Part shown: positions 1-8,774 of the stretch, piece after piece | How positions within the stretch are numbered: position 1 is the stretch's first letter | Layout of the letters: each line of letters starts with the position of its first letter | NCBI GenBank assembly: GCA_900315345.1 | Contig: OMYP01000011.1 | Location: 62,001 to 126,000 of the forward strand | Length of the DNA stretch: 64,000 nucleotides | From: an uncultured Selenomonadales bacterium | GTDB lineage: Bacteria; Bacillota; Negativicutes; Acidaminococcales; Acidaminococcaceae | Direction: 5' to 3' | Translations under genes and position numbers: made by a program | Notes under the pieces: model-generated | Seen by the model: only the letters and a program-made list of their open reading frames with translations | Database searches by the model: none | Told to the model about the DNA's origin: nothing

Positions 1-39
1 TTCCAAACTATTGCAGACGCAAATAAAAGTTTTCGAGCC

Positions 40-921
40 TTACTTTACAAATCTTTTTATCCTGCTGTACACGCGCAGGGCATTTTCAAAATAAAATTCG
101 TTCCAGTGATCTTCCGGAACAATTTTCCCCAGGTTCCGGATATTATCCGGAATGTTAATCAGGGGCCAGTCGCTGCCGTACATAATTTTATCCCACAGTT
201 CATGGTACTCCAGCCACATGCGCACATACTGCTGGAATCCACTGATTTCTTTTTCCCGTTTCGTTGTGAGGCGGTGTTCCCACAGGCCGGAAAAATCGAT
301 GAACACGTTTTCATTTTTGGAAGCCACTTCAATGGCATCCGGCACCCAAGGGTTCCCCACATGGCAGATCACAAACCGCACCTCCGGATGTTCGCTGGCG
401 GCTTCGTCCACCGTCAGGGGGTGTGAGTAGCGCAGTCGGCCGTGATGGTTGGCCGTCTCCCCGCTGTGCATGGCAACAGGCACATCGTAAGCCTTCGCCA
501 GTTCGAACAAAGGCTCGTGACGTTTATCATACAGGTACACGTTTTGGTAGCCCATGTAAAACTTAATGCCCAGGCAATGGGGATCCCGCTGCAGGTAATA
601 CTCAAGTTCCATGGCGGTCTTTTCTGCATTCTCCGGCGTGATCTCTTCGCTCTGCACACCTAAACAGTAGCCAACATTTTCCGGCTGGTTGTAAGGCGCC
701 TCACAGAAAGGCTCTCCGCCCAGATTGATAAGCCGGGGAACCACGCCGCCGTAACGGCAGGGGGCATCGTAGCTGTTCCCCATGGCCACGGCAAAAGCAA
801 TTTCATTTTCATCGCAGATCTTCTGCCAGCCCGCCCGGGAATTTTCATGGTCAGCCAGCTTCGCCAGTTCGTCAAAGCCGTCAATATTAAAATAATGCAT
901 ATGGGCATCAATAATTTTCAT
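40..921 (-). CDS. Amidohydrolase family metal-dependent hydrolase
   Basis: This 293-residue protein has the amidohydrolase-2 (PF04909-type) TIM-barrel pattern. An N-terminal HMH pair sits at H7 and H9, H152 lies in an AMHSG motif, H187 in ICHVGNPW, and D251 in YGSDWP; these are the expected metal and catalytic positions. Relatives hydrolyse or decarboxylate small organic substrates in the cytosol. The substrate cannot be told from sequence. The start is the ATG at 921. It lies head-to-tail behind the Rrf2 gene on the same strand with a gap of about 90 bases, so it may be in that regulator's unit. The family assignment is secure; the function is open. Confidence 0.85.
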   Translation of the reverse strand: MKIIDAHMHYFNIDGFDELAKLADHENSRAGWQKICDENEIAFAVAMGNSYDAPCRYGGVVPRLINLGGEPFCEAPYNQPENVGYCLGVQSEEITPENAEKTAMELEYYLQRDPHCLGIKFYMGYQNVYLYDKRHEPLFELAKAYDVPVAMHSGETANHHGRLRYSHPLTVDEAASEHPEVRFVICHVGNPWVPDAIEVASKNENVFIDFSGLWEHRLTTKREKEISGFQQYVRMWLEYHELWDKIMYGSDWPLINIPDNIRNLGKIVPEDHWNEFYFENALRVYSRIKRFVK

Positions 922-1014
922 TGTGAAACCTCTTCACGTTTCCCAATCTGTCATGAAGTGGGCCTTTTTATCAATATTCTTTACGATACAAATTCAGAAT
1001 ATGCCAGCGCAGCT

Positions 1015-1494
1015 TCATGCTTCCGGAGTCTCTTCTTTTGTCTGGGTAAAGCCCAGCTTCCGGTTCTTCTTCATTTCTTTCCGCAGATCCTTCACCAGAT
1101 CCTGGAGGGTAATGTCGTCCATATCTTTCTGCAGGTTCCGCTTGAATTTCCGCAGCCTGCCGTCCATAACTGCATGGATGTTGGCCCCTACCGGGCAATC
1201 CGGATTGGGGTTCTCGTGAAAGTGGAACAGCTCTTCCTTTTTATCCTCTACGGCGCAGAAAATATCCCACAGGGAAATTTTTTTCGGATCCTTTGCCAGG
1301 GATGCGCCCCCTACTCCGGCTTCCACTGTAACCAGCCCTGCGTCCTTCAGCTGGCCCAAAGTCTTGCGGATGATGACCGGGTTCACATTGACGCTGCTTC
1401 CCAGAAAGTTAGACGTGGTTTTAAACTGTCCTTCAAATTCATTGACCGCCAGCAAAATATGCACGGCAATGGTAAAACGGGAAGAAAATTGCAT
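1015..1494 (-). CDS. Rrf2 family transcriptional regulator
   Basis: A 159-residue winged-helix regulator of the Rrf2 family. The recognition region is followed by the family's GVGGASLAKDPKKISL wing-like stretch. I chose the ATG at 1494 (MQFSSRF) because a GGAGGGAGA ribosome site lies just upstream; the longer reading frame to 1545 would start inside a MITE-like repeat. Only one cysteine (in DCPVGANIH) sits in the region where FeS-type Rrf2 proteins such as IscR and NsrR have three, so this member probably does not hold an iron-sulfur cluster and resembles the YwnA/CymR branch. It is divergent from a flavoprotein gene, a likely target. Confidence 0.85.
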   Translation of the reverse strand: MQFSSRFTIAVHILLAVNEFEGQFKTTSNFLGSSVNVNPVIIRKTLGQLKDAGLVTVEAGVGGASLAKDPKKISLWDIFCAVEDKKEELFHFHENPNPDCPVGANIHAVMDGRLRKFKRNLQKDMDDITLQDLVKDLRKEMKKNRKLGFTQTKEETPEA

Positions 1495-1525
1495 GACGTC
1501 TCCCTCCATTTTTTCAAAGCTTTCC

Positions 1526-1603
1526 TTAAGGAACCACTGACTCATTCGTATGCACTCTTACTCTGCATCAGCATAAAAACTCATTTAATCACTGTTTCCT
1601 TAA
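1526..1603. repeat. MITE-like repeat, copy 1
   Basis: A 78-bp unit bounded by TTAAGGAACCACTGA on the left and AATCACTGTTTCCTTAA on the right, so the ends are imperfect inverted repeats. It lies in the promoter region between the Rrf2 gene and the divergent flavoprotein. Its ends match the unit at 16208-16281 while the centre differs, as expected of a non-autonomous mobile repeat. No transposase is present in the window. Confidence 0.65.
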
Positions 1604-1739
1604 TATAATATTTTATCATTCGTCAGTTGTAAGGTCAACGAATACAGCAACTTCTCAAAAATATTTCACGGATTTTTTTCGCAGGAATATTTGAAAACGT
1701 GATATACTTAACAAAACGCACAACGAAAGGGGACTCATC

Positions 1740-2369
1740 ATGGCAGAAAAATTAAAAGTGTTGATCCTTAACGGCAGTCCGCGAGCCAACGGCAATACCA
1801 GCATCGCCGTCCGGGAACTGCAGAAAGTTCTGGAAGAAAACAATGTGGAAGCAGAAACCATCCAGATTGGCAAAGAAGCCATTCGGGGCTGCGTAGCCTG
1901 CGGTTATTGCGGGGAACACGGGAAATGCGTGTTCAAGGATGCCGTAAACGAAATTGCCCCCAAGTTTGAAGCGGCAGACGGTCTGGTCATCGCCAGCCCG
2001 GTCTATTACGGTTCCGCCAATGCCACGCTCATCGCCTGTCTGGATCGGCTGTTCTTCAGCACCCATTTTGACAAGACCATGAAGGTAGGCGCCAGCATCG
2101 CCTGCGCCCGCCGGGCCGGAACCACTGCCACCTTCGACGAGCTGAACAAATATTTCACTATCTCCAATATGCCTGTGGTTTCCAGCCAGTACTGGAACAA
2201 CATCCACGGTATGAATCCGGGGGACGCGGAGCAGGACGGGGAAGGCAAGCAGACCATGCGCACCCTGGCCCGGAACATGGTGTTCCTCATGAAGAGCATC
2301 GCCTTAGGCAAAGAAAAATTCGGACTGCCGGAAAAAGAAGAATGGATTGGCACCCATTTTATCCGGTAA
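1740..2369 (+). CDS. Flavodoxin-fold NAD(P)H-dependent FMN reductase / iron-sulfur flavoprotein-like
   Basis: A 209-residue flavodoxin-like protein. The FMN phosphate loop is LNGSPRANGNTS (about 10-21). It is followed by a compact four-cysteine motif at C51, C54, C57 and C63, as in archaeal/bacterial iron-sulfur flavoproteins, and by ASPVYYG (about 85-91), a typical FMN isoalloxazine-contact motif. It probably reduces flavin, quinone or an electron carrier at NAD(P)H expense. The AAAGGGG ribosome site precedes the ATG at 1740. It is transcribed divergently from the Rrf2 regulator and closed by a strong terminator. Whether the cysteines bind a cluster is inference. Confidence 0.85.
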   Translation: MAEKLKVLILNGSPRANGNTSIAVRELQKVLEENNVEAETIQIGKEAIRGCVACGYCGEHGKCVFKDAVNEIAPKFEAADGLVIASPVYYGSANATLIACLDRLFFSTHFDKTMKVGASIACARRAGTTATFDELNKYFTISNMPVVSSQYWNNIHGMNPGDAEQDGEGKQTMRTLARNMVFLMKSIALGKEKFGLPEKEEWIGTHFIR

Positions 2370-2387
2370 AAAAAGGTAATAAAAAAC

Positions 2388-2439
2388 AAACCGTGTACCC
2401 TTTCCGTTTATTACGGAATCAGGATACACGGTTTTTTTA
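2388..2439 (+). terminator. Bidirectional Rho-independent terminator
   Basis: The 10-bp arms AAACCGTGTA and TACACGGTTT are followed by a T run on the plus strand and preceded by an A run. It can therefore stop both the flavoprotein transcript and the convergent LUD gene. Confidence 0.85.
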
Positions 2440-2442
2440 TTT

Positions 2443-3078
2443 TCAGAACCCAATGTCCTCGCCCACTAAAATCACTTTGATCTTATGGGCCGGTTTGCTG
2501 CGGCGGGTGACAACGATATAGTTACAAATGGTATCGTCGCAGTTACAATCGGCACAGACCCCCGTAAGGCAGCAAGGCGTCTTCGCCCCGAACCGCTGCA
2601 CGTTAATGGACGCTGCCGTTGCATGGGCCCGGTCAATGGCGCTGTGGAGATTGCCTGTTACCTTGTTGAGCCCGGCGATGACAAGGACCTGCTTCGGACC
2701 GTAAATCATAGCAGCGCAACGGTTGCCGTTGCCATCAATGTTTACCAGTTCGCCGTTAACGGTCATGGCGTTGGTACTCATAAGGAAGGTATCACAGAGA
2801 AGCCCCTGCCGCATGATCTCCATCCGTTCTTCCGGCGTCTTCGCCGTATCCCTGTCAATGCACCGGAAATTTTTCCGCACATAGTCCAGCAGGCCGATCT
2901 CCGCAATGGAGGCCGAACCGCCCCAGCTGATTACATCATCCTTCGGGATCAGCTCCAGCGCCTTTGCCAGCGCCTCTTCCTTTGTAGCGCAGTAATAGGC
3001 GTCGAAAGCCCGTGCCTGCAACTTTTTCACTAAGGTCGCGCCTAAAATCCTGTTCCGTTCTGTTCTCGGATCTGCCAC
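2443..3078 (-). CDS. LUD-domain (DUF162, LutC-like) protein
   Basis: A 211-residue single LUD domain. It shows the WGGSAS motif (about 52-57), the STNAMTVNGELVNIDG block and the GPKQVLVIAGLNKV block, all hallmarks of the LutC/DUF162 family. A dense C-terminal cysteine cluster (C169, C170, C175, C178, C180, C185) resembles that of stand-alone DUF162 proteins and may bind metal or a cluster. LutC takes part in lactate oxidation with LutA and LutB, but neither lies nearby, so the exact role is unknown. A GAGGGGGAAT ribosome site supports the ATG at 3078. Confidence 0.88.
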   Translation of the reverse strand: MADPRTERNRILGATLVKKLQARAFDAYYCATKEEALAKALELIPKDDVISWGGSASIAEIGLLDYVRKNFRCIDRDTAKTPEERMEIMRQGLLCDTFLMSTNAMTVNGELVNIDGNGNRCAAMIYGPKQVLVIAGLNKVTGNLHSAIDRAHATAASINVQRFGAKTPCCLTGVCADCNCDDTICNYIVVTRRSKPAHKIKVILVGEDIGF

Positions 3079-3175
3079 AATGATTCCCCCTCTTTTTTCT
3101 TTTTATATTTTTTTACGTTTATGCTTACCACATGCAAACAAGCCTACAGCTCTCTGCTAAAACGCAGCTTCCCTT

Positions 3176-4141
3176 TTACCCTTTCGGCACAACCGCAGGG
3201 CCCCGGTCAGTTTTAAACTTCAGCCGCTCATCCGCAAACACCGGCCACATTTTATTGTCGTATAACGTTAACAGCTTCACTTCGTTCCCCGTATCCCCTA
3301 CGATGAAATTCATCTGGTAACGGGAATCGTACTCGTTCATGTGCTTGTCTTCCCACACGGTGACCTGGTACCACCCCGCCCAGGAATCTACCGGCGGGTT
3401 ATCCCCGGTCTTGAATTCAATTTTGTAATCGTAGAACTGGGACGTGCTCAGCATATTGGTTGCAGCCGGAATAAAATCTTCCAGCATGCATTTGATCATG
3501 GCCTGCTGCAGCACCAAAGGAGCCGGCCGGTCCGTAACCGGAATGTAATGGCCGCATATGGGAGCAGGCAATGTTTCCGAGCCAATGACATTGATGCGCC
3601 CTTCCCCCGCTTCCATCATCAGGAACATCTTCGGCTGGTTTTTCTGCATTCCTTTCACGCCGTCGCGAATGGTTTCCGCGTAATCTAAAAGGAACGGAAG
3701 TTCATTGTCGTTAATCACCGGCGGACTGTCCACCAGGCCGCCCAGTTTTATCTCTTTCGGACTCCGCAGCCGGGCCGCCATGAAGACGCTGCCGTCAGGT
3801 TTTCCGGAAGGATGGTTACGCTGCACCGATTCGATGCCGATGTAAGTCCGCTCAAAGGAATCCCCTGCCAGATCGCCTTTTTTATGCATCACCACTAAAT
3901 AAGTTGTCGTGCTTTCATCGGAAAAGCGCCGGTACACTCCTTCTTTGAAAACTTCAGGCGCGGATTTTCCTGAAAGAGTTTTCGCAAAACGGCCGGCGCT
4001 GCGGACTGTCGTTGCGCCGTCATTGTTTCCCTCAGCGAATACCGTCCCGCAGGCAACGGTCAGCAGAAGAGTAAAACAAGCAACTAAAAACGTAACAAGT
4101 TTTTTAGAAATTTTTGAAACCCGTTTCGCATTCATTTTCAT
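3176..4141 (-). CDS. Exported protein of unknown function
   Basis: A 321-residue protein with a basic N-terminus and a hydrophobic segment at about residues 14-30. The segment ends in TVAC and VFAEG, so cleavage could be by signal peptidase II (weak lipobox) or I at the AxA-like site. The mature part shows no family I recognise. It is rich in short beta-like stretches, and its end (YQMNFIVGDTGNEVKLL) resembles extracytoplasmic ligand-binding folds. A GGAGG-like site precedes the start. It is the first of a series of exported proteins on this strand, each with its own spacing, so probably its own promoter. Confidence 0.7.
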   Translation of the reverse strand: MKMNAKRVSKISKKLVTFLVACFTLLLTVACGTVFAEGNNDGATTVRSAGRFAKTLSGKSAPEVFKEGVYRRFSDESTTTYLVVMHKKGDLAGDSFERTYIGIESVQRNHPSGKPDGSVFMAARLRSPKEIKLGGLVDSPPVINDNELPFLLDYAETIRDGVKGMQKNQPKMFLMMEAGEGRINVIGSETLPAPICGHYIPVTDRPAPLVLQQAMIKCMLEDFIPAATNMLSTSQFYDYKIEFKTGDNPPVDSWAGWYQVTVWEDKHMNEYDSRYQMNFIVGDTGNEVKLLTLYDNKMWPVFADERLKFKTDRGPAVVPKG

Positions 4142-4291
4142 TTTTATCCCGCGCCTCCTTTATGTCCTGCAGCTTTTGTATTTATATTGCAACTTTGTAT
4201 TTATATTATACATGATAAGAAATCAATAAAACAATTTTTTCTTTTCAAAAAAATCCTGTCCCCGAACGATTACCGGAGGCAGGATTATGTT

Positions 4292-4789
4292 TTACTGATA
4301 CGCAATCACGATGCGGGAGACGCGCCCGTTCTTCACGAACACATACAGGTTGCCTACATTGATCTTTTCCCGCGTGTCATGGTTATACCAGTAGAGGGTC
4401 TCGCCGTTTTCCGCCGGGCTTTTTACGTCTTCCTTTCCCAGCCGGGCGTACACATCATTTAACGGCATGCCCACCGTTACCCCGTCGGGGGTGCGCCATC
4501 CGTTGTCGCTGTTGGATTCGATCCGCCACGCGTCTTCATTATAAAAACTCACTACAAGGGAATGATTGCCGTAAATGAATTTGGATTCCACAAAATCCCC
4601 GTAGGCCTCCGATTTAATTTCTTCCATGGTGACCCGGTCGGGTACGCCGAACACTTTCTTCGCATCCTCAAACTTCGCACCTAACTGTATGCCCAAGGCG
4701 ATGCGGTTAGAGGACAGCTCCGCATAAGAAACACTCATGAAACTAAACAGCAATACTAAAACCATAGTAATGATCCGGAACTTTTTCAT
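4292..4789 (-). CDS. Exported small protein, BamE/SmpA-like repeat motif
   Basis: I read 165 residues from the ATG at 4789 (MKKFRIITMVLVLLF), which has a GGGGTGTG site and begins a clean signal peptide ending SYA. The frame extends further upstream without signal. The mature protein has two halves built on the same theme: IALGIQLGAKFEDAKKVFG and GVTVGMPLNDVYARLG. This G-x-x-x-G-M/A-x-x-x-D-V pattern is like SmpA/OmlA (BamE) folds and recurs in the lipoprotein at 5644-6495. The function is unknown; it is probably periplasmic or cell-surface. Confidence 0.65.
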   Translation of the reverse strand: MKKFRIITMVLVLLFSFMSVSYAELSSNRIALGIQLGAKFEDAKKVFGVPDRVTMEEIKSEAYGDFVESKFIYGNHSLVVSFYNEDAWRIESNSDNGWRTPDGVTVGMPLNDVYARLGKEDVKSPAENGETLYWYNHDTREKINVGNLYVFVKNGRVSRIVIAYQ

Positions 4790-4881
4790 AATCACACCCC
4801 GTTTCGCATTTTTTATAAATTGAAGTTTGTGTACCAAAGTTATGCTGTCAGGCAAAGGCATCGCAAACCCGTCACCGATTG

Positions 4882-5526
4882 CTATTCCATGGACTCATTC
4901 ACCCTCGCATGATTACAGTGGGCTTTTATATAATCTGCCACGAAAGCAAAATCTTCCTCCTCCGCATAGACCTGGTTGCGGCTCAGGGTTTCGTTCACAC
5001 GGATCAGGTTTTGTTTCGGCAAAATTTCCAAGGTCTTCACATCGTTGAAAGCAGTATGCATGGCCGTGCGTGACGCCGCCAGAATGCCGGTGCCCGCAAT
5101 GCCGGGCCGGCCCCCTGCAATACCTGCCAGCACGGTCAAGGCCCCGATGAGCTTCGTCTTCTTCACGTCTTTCGGGTGCTGGATGTGGGTAATGCCCTTT
5201 TCATCCATTTCAAATACCACACAGTACTTGCCGCCTGTTACGTAAGCATAAATCAGATAGGATACGATGCTGAGGGGAATAAAAATTGCAAGGAGGATGC
5301 CGCACATTTCCCCAAGAAACTTTAACGTATCCATAATGCCATCCCCATCCATCAGGGAGAAGATTCCTATCAGCAGCATCACGATAACCAGGGTGATGCC
5401 TAACACTTTCAAGATTTCGGAAAAGATCGCCGATGATTTGTACAGGTTCAGCTCATACACCCAGCGGTATTTTCCGTCCGGGTACATCATGATATTTTTG
5501 CTTTTGTAAGTCCCGTCAGTTTTCAT
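4882..5526 (-). CDS. Membrane protein of unknown function
   Basis: A 214-residue protein with two transmembrane helices at roughly residues 40-58 and 76-97. A cytoplasmic-looking C-terminal domain follows, containing a glycine-rich stretch (GIAGGRPGIAGTGILAAS) and the phrase FNDVKTLEILPKQNLIRVNE, typical of bacterial PH-like domain proteins. I take the ATG at 5526, which has GGAG upstream; an ATG four codons earlier lacks a ribosome site. It sits between two exported-protein genes on the same strand. No firm family name. Confidence 0.65.
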   Translation of the reverse strand: MKTDGTYKSKNIMMYPDGKYRWVYELNLYKSSAIFSEILKVLGITLVIVMLLIGIFSLMDGDGIMDTLKFLGEMCGILLAIFIPLSIVSYLIYAYVTGGKYCVVFEMDEKGITHIQHPKDVKKTKLIGALTVLAGIAGGRPGIAGTGILAASRTAMHTAFNDVKTLEILPKQNLIRVNETLSRNQVYAEEEDFAFVADYIKAHCNHARVNESME

Positions 5527-5643
5527 AGCAAGCTCCATTCAGCAACCATTGTTCCGCGGCACAAATAGTAAATAGTAACGAAAGAATCATCTTTCACACT
5601 AATTCCCCCAGAACACGCTGCCCGTTCCACTCTGTTCCCGCCT

Positions 5644-6495
5644 TTAATTCTGCGCAACGATGTATCGGAACAGTTTTCCTTTTTTAAATTCCAAAAACAG
5701 ATTATATGGGGCCGTTTCTTCCATGGCAAACTGGGTCACTGCGTCGAAACCGTCCGGCTTATTGGTCCGTTCCGCCTTTAACTCATTGGTTGTTAACCTG
5801 GGATTCTTTTTTACGTATTTTGTTTTCAGGACTTTATACACCTGGTCCCGGGTCATGCCGATTGTCACACCAGCGTCCGAGGTAACATTCTTGCCGGTCA
5901 TCGTAACGCTTTGCACGGTTCTGGAGACCCATTTTTTCAATCGTTCCTGAGAGGGAACGCCCCCGCCGATTATGTCTTCAAACTTCAATCCTTTGTAAAC
6001 GTATTGTTTCGTGCCGGGAAACTGATTCCCCGTACTTGCCGGTTTGCCGTAGACCATTTCCACTTCCTGCCAGGTGCTTCCTACGCCTACGATAAACGTG
6101 TCCCCGGAAAGACGGCCCTGGGAAATTTTCTTCACAAAACTGATTCGGTCCTGACGGACTTTATCCCGGAACTGCCGCAGATCTTTCTTTTCCTCTTCTT
6201 TTTCTGCCTTGCCCAGCAAGGCCGCAATCTGTGCGTCCGATTTCCGCATTTCCGCCAGCATTTTATTTTCCGCAGCAATCAGTTTGTTCAGGCCTGCCTG
6301 GTATTCTGTATAATCCTGCTTGGTCGGCGGAGGCTGCTGGGACGGATCCGGTTTGACCAGAACAGGTACTTCCATGCTCATGGCAGTTTTTTCCGCCTTA
6401 CTGATCGCTTCCTTTTCTTTTGCAAATTTGTCGCCGCATCCGGATATGATCACGGTCGCCAGGCAAAGCAAGAGTAATAATAGCTTTTTCATCAT
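5644..6495 (-). CDS. Lipoprotein with coiled-coil region and SmpA-like motif
   Basis: A 283-residue lipoprotein. The ATG at 6495 follows GGAGGAAACGG, and the signal peptide ends in a clear lipobox (IISGC). The first third of the mature chain is charged and probably helical (AEKTAMSMEVPV, then KAEKEEEKKDLRQFRDKVRQ). The rest contains two GVGSTWQEVEMVYGKP / GVTIGMTRDQVYKVL units, the same motif as in the 4292-4789 protein. It is likely anchored to a membrane and periplasmic. The paired motif suggests a small paralogous set; the function is unknown. Confidence 0.7.
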   Translation of the reverse strand: MMKKLLLLLLCLATVIISGCGDKFAKEKEAISKAEKTAMSMEVPVLVKPDPSQQPPPTKQDYTEYQAGLNKLIAAENKMLAEMRKSDAQIAALLGKAEKEEEKKDLRQFRDKVRQDRISFVKKISQGRLSGDTFIVGVGSTWQEVEMVYGKPASTGNQFPGTKQYVYKGLKFEDIIGGGVPSQERLKKWVSRTVQSVTMTGKNVTSDAGVTIGMTRDQVYKVLKTKYVKKNPRLTTNELKAERTNKPDGFDAVTQFAMEETAPYNLFLEFKKGKLFRYIVAQN

Positions 6496-6603
6496 CCGTT
6501 TCCTCCGATAAAATGGTGCAGCATATTGCAACCCATTAAGCTCCCACTGAACAGCCGCTGTAACACACCGAGCCTTATTATTTCTCCAGTCCTTCTCTGT
6601 CCT

Positions 6604-7908
6604 CTATTTGCCTATGCCTTCCCAATGAACGTCGTGAGCCGTAACCGCAAAATTATTGAACTCGTCCTTGGGCGCCTTATCCGGAAGTTCCACTGTCAGC
6701 ATGGGTGAATCCTGAAGAGGCTTAATTTCCATACCGGTAAAAGCTTTTGTGTATTTTATGTTCTTCTCGTTCAGCAATTCCTTATCCACATCCCGCAGCA
6801 CGATATCCAGTTCCATTGCTTTAACTGAGATAATGGTGCGATTTTTTTTGCCGTTGTAGAAATGCCCGGAAATTGTCAGGTCGTTGCCTTTGCGCTGTAC
6901 GTTTTCCACTAAGAAAACAATTTTTTCGTTGGCCGTAGCATCCTGCTTTTTCTGCGCGTTGGCCGCTTTCATTTCCTCTGCGTATTTTTTCAGTTTTTCT
7001 GCCTTTACCGCCGGGTCCATGGGCTTTTCCGCCTCCGGCTTCGCAGTTCCGTTATCTTTCTTTTCGGTCTCTGCTTTGGTTTCAACTTTCGGCGGTTCAG
7101 CTACAGGGGGCGTTTCCTTCTTTTTGCCAAACATAAAGTACGCGCCGATCAGCAACAGCAACACCGCCGCGCCGATCGCAACTTTTTTCATCATGCCGTT
7201 GTTGCTCTCTGCTTCCGCTGAAGAAACTGCAGGCGCCTCCTGTTTCTTGGCTGCTTCATGAACTGCTTTGGCTTCCGCAGCTTTACGTGCTGCTGCTTCT
7301 TCTGCCGCTTTACGCGCCGATGCCTCCTCTGCTGCTTTGCGGGCAGCTACTTCTTCCGCAGCTTTGCGTGCCGCTGCTTCTTCTGCCTCCTTACGTGCTG
7401 CTTCCTCTTCTGCCGCTTTGCGTGCTGCTTCCTCCTCTGCCGCTTTGCGGGCCGCTGCCTCTTCCGCCGCTTTGCGTGTCGCTGCTTCTTCTGCTGCTTT
7501 ACGCGCTGCTGCTTCTTCTGCCGCCTTACGGGCCGATGCCTCTTCTGCTGCTTTGCGTGCCGCTGCTTCTTCTGCCGCTTTGCGGGCCGCTGCCTCCTGT
7601 GCTGCTAATGCCGCAACCGCTTCGCTTCCATTTTCTGTTGCCGGTTTGCTGTTTCTTGGCGGAGCTGTCACAGTACTGCCCGCAAGTTTCCCTTGCATTG
7701 CAGCCGGGCGTGGCGAACCGCACTTTACACAAAATTTCCCTGTATTCCTCTTCCCACAAGCACACACCCATTCCGTCTGCCTGGCGGCCACGGGCTGTGG
7801 AGGCGCTACTGGACGCGGTGCGCCGCAATTTACACAAAATTTTCCCGTATTGGTTTTTCCGCAGCTGCACGTCCATGTACCTGCAGTATTGTTATCAAAT
7901 TCAGCCAT
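6604..7908 (-). CDS. Zinc-ribbon membrane protein with 12 AARKAAEEA-type repeats
   Basis: A 434-residue protein. Two zinc ribbons lie at the N-terminus (C14, C16, C25, C28 and C49, C51, C60, C63), followed by a nine-residue repeat present about 12 times (residues 106-213) that should form a long charged helix as in TolA. A single membrane helix (about 243-260) follows, and then a 170-residue C-terminal domain that would be outside the membrane. There is no signal peptide, so the zinc ribbons are cytoplasmic. The repeats make opposite-strand reading frames that are only shadows. Its leader is duplicated at 13927-14050. Function unknown; the architecture resembles zinc-ribbon envelope proteins such as YvbJ/TcaA. 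Confidence 0.8.
   Translation of the reverse strand: MAEFDNNTAGTWTCSCGKTNTGKFCVNCGAPRPVAPPQPVAARQTEWVCACGKRNTGKFCVKCGSPRPAAMQGKLAGSTVTAPPRNSKPATENGSEAVAALAAQEAAARKAAEEAAARKAAEEASARKAAEEAAARKAAEEAATRKAAEEAAARKAAEEEAARKAAEEEAARKEAEEAAARKAAEEVAARKAAEEASARKAAEEAAARKAAEAKAVHEAAKKQEAPAVSSAEAESNNGMMKKVAIGAAVLLLLIGAYFMFGKKKETPPVAEPPKVETKAETEKKDNGTAKPEAEKPMDPAVKAEKLKKYAEEMKAANAQKKQDATANEKIVFLVENVQRKGNDLTISGHFYNGKKNRTIISVKAMELDIVLRDVDKELLNEKNIKYTKAFTGMEIKPLQDSPMLTVELPDKAPKDEFNNFAVTAHDVHWEGIGK
7270..7593. repeat. 27-bp tandem repeats inside a coding region
   Basis: About 12 units of 27 bp encode AARKAAEEA with small variations (S, T, V or E at the first position). The array is prone to slippage, so strains may differ in helix length. 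Confidence 0.8.
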
Positions 7909-8774
7909 GGTTTACACTCCCTTTTCCATTCTTCTCATTTTCATAAAAAGCAAAACTGCGCCCCTGCCATATTCATTTGTGAGTTTTACGGGAACGGATT
8001 TCTGATAAAACAAACACAAAATCTGGCAACAGCGCAGCGTCAATTCTTAAAACAATTTTATAAATTTTTCAAATTATTTTTTCCCATTGGGAAATAACAT
8101 CATATGCTTTCTTCAACTTTATTATACCATCGTTTATCAATTTTTCATAAATTTTTCTTTTGTTATTCTGCCTTACCCTACTCGCTCTTTTTGCCTTCAT
8201 AACTTTCAGCAGAATCGCAAAATATTCAGTCCGTTTTGTCTATTACGAATATACATTTGTTTTAACAAATCCAAAAAATTCCTAAAAAGACCTGTGCACC
8301 CCAGACCATTGACTTTTTGTCTTTTCGGTCTAATTTAAAATTTTCGAATCATTAAAATCAGTTATATTCCACTATAATTTTGTATATTCAAATATTATTC
8401 TAAAATTTCTTTGTTTTTCTCTTTGTTTCTCTTATTTTCTTTATTTTACTCGTTATTACATTTTGCAAAAATCACTTAAAGCCTCAAATTTTTGTCTTTT
8501 TGACTTTCGGATTTTTCAAGCATGCCCTGAAACGTCCGTATTTCGTTTCTGAGCGATTTTGCCCCTTTTTGGATATATGTATCGTCTCAAAACAACATAG
8601 GGCCTTACAGGGCATTTCTCGCGGTCGGCTTTTAAAACAGCCTGTTTTTCTTATATCGGCTATCACATTTCCGACTTGGTTTGCTAAATATATTTATCTT
8701 TTTGGTTCGTGTTTACTTAATATATTTTAGTAACACTTGGGATTAGAAGCACCAACTTTTTATCCGGAAAACTC
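7909..8774. other. AT-rich intergenic region with duplicated leader
   Basis: No convincing gene is visible in about 870 bases. The part nearest the zinc-ribbon gene (7945-8070) is nearly the same as 13927-14050. The rest is AT-rich with short homopolymers. The plus-strand reading frames here lack ribosome sites and have unlikely composition. Confidence 0.6.
7945..8070 (-). promoter_or_regulatory. Duplicated leader/promoter, copy A
   Basis: This stretch upstream of the 6604-7908 gene matches 13927-14050 upstream of another exported-protein gene. Shared words on the plus strand are TGTGAGTTTTACGGGAACGG, CTGATAAAACAAACACAA and ATCTGGCAACAGCGCAGC. In the sense of the gene, a CTGCGC near the 5' side can pair with GCGCAG near the 3' side, so a structured leader is possible. 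A shared operator is the alternative. Confidence 0.5.

Noticed and set aside
7268-8005. Alanine/serine-rich plus-strand frames over the repeat array
   Set aside because: They are the other strand of the 27-bp repeats that encode the helical rod; composition and lack of start site show an artefact.
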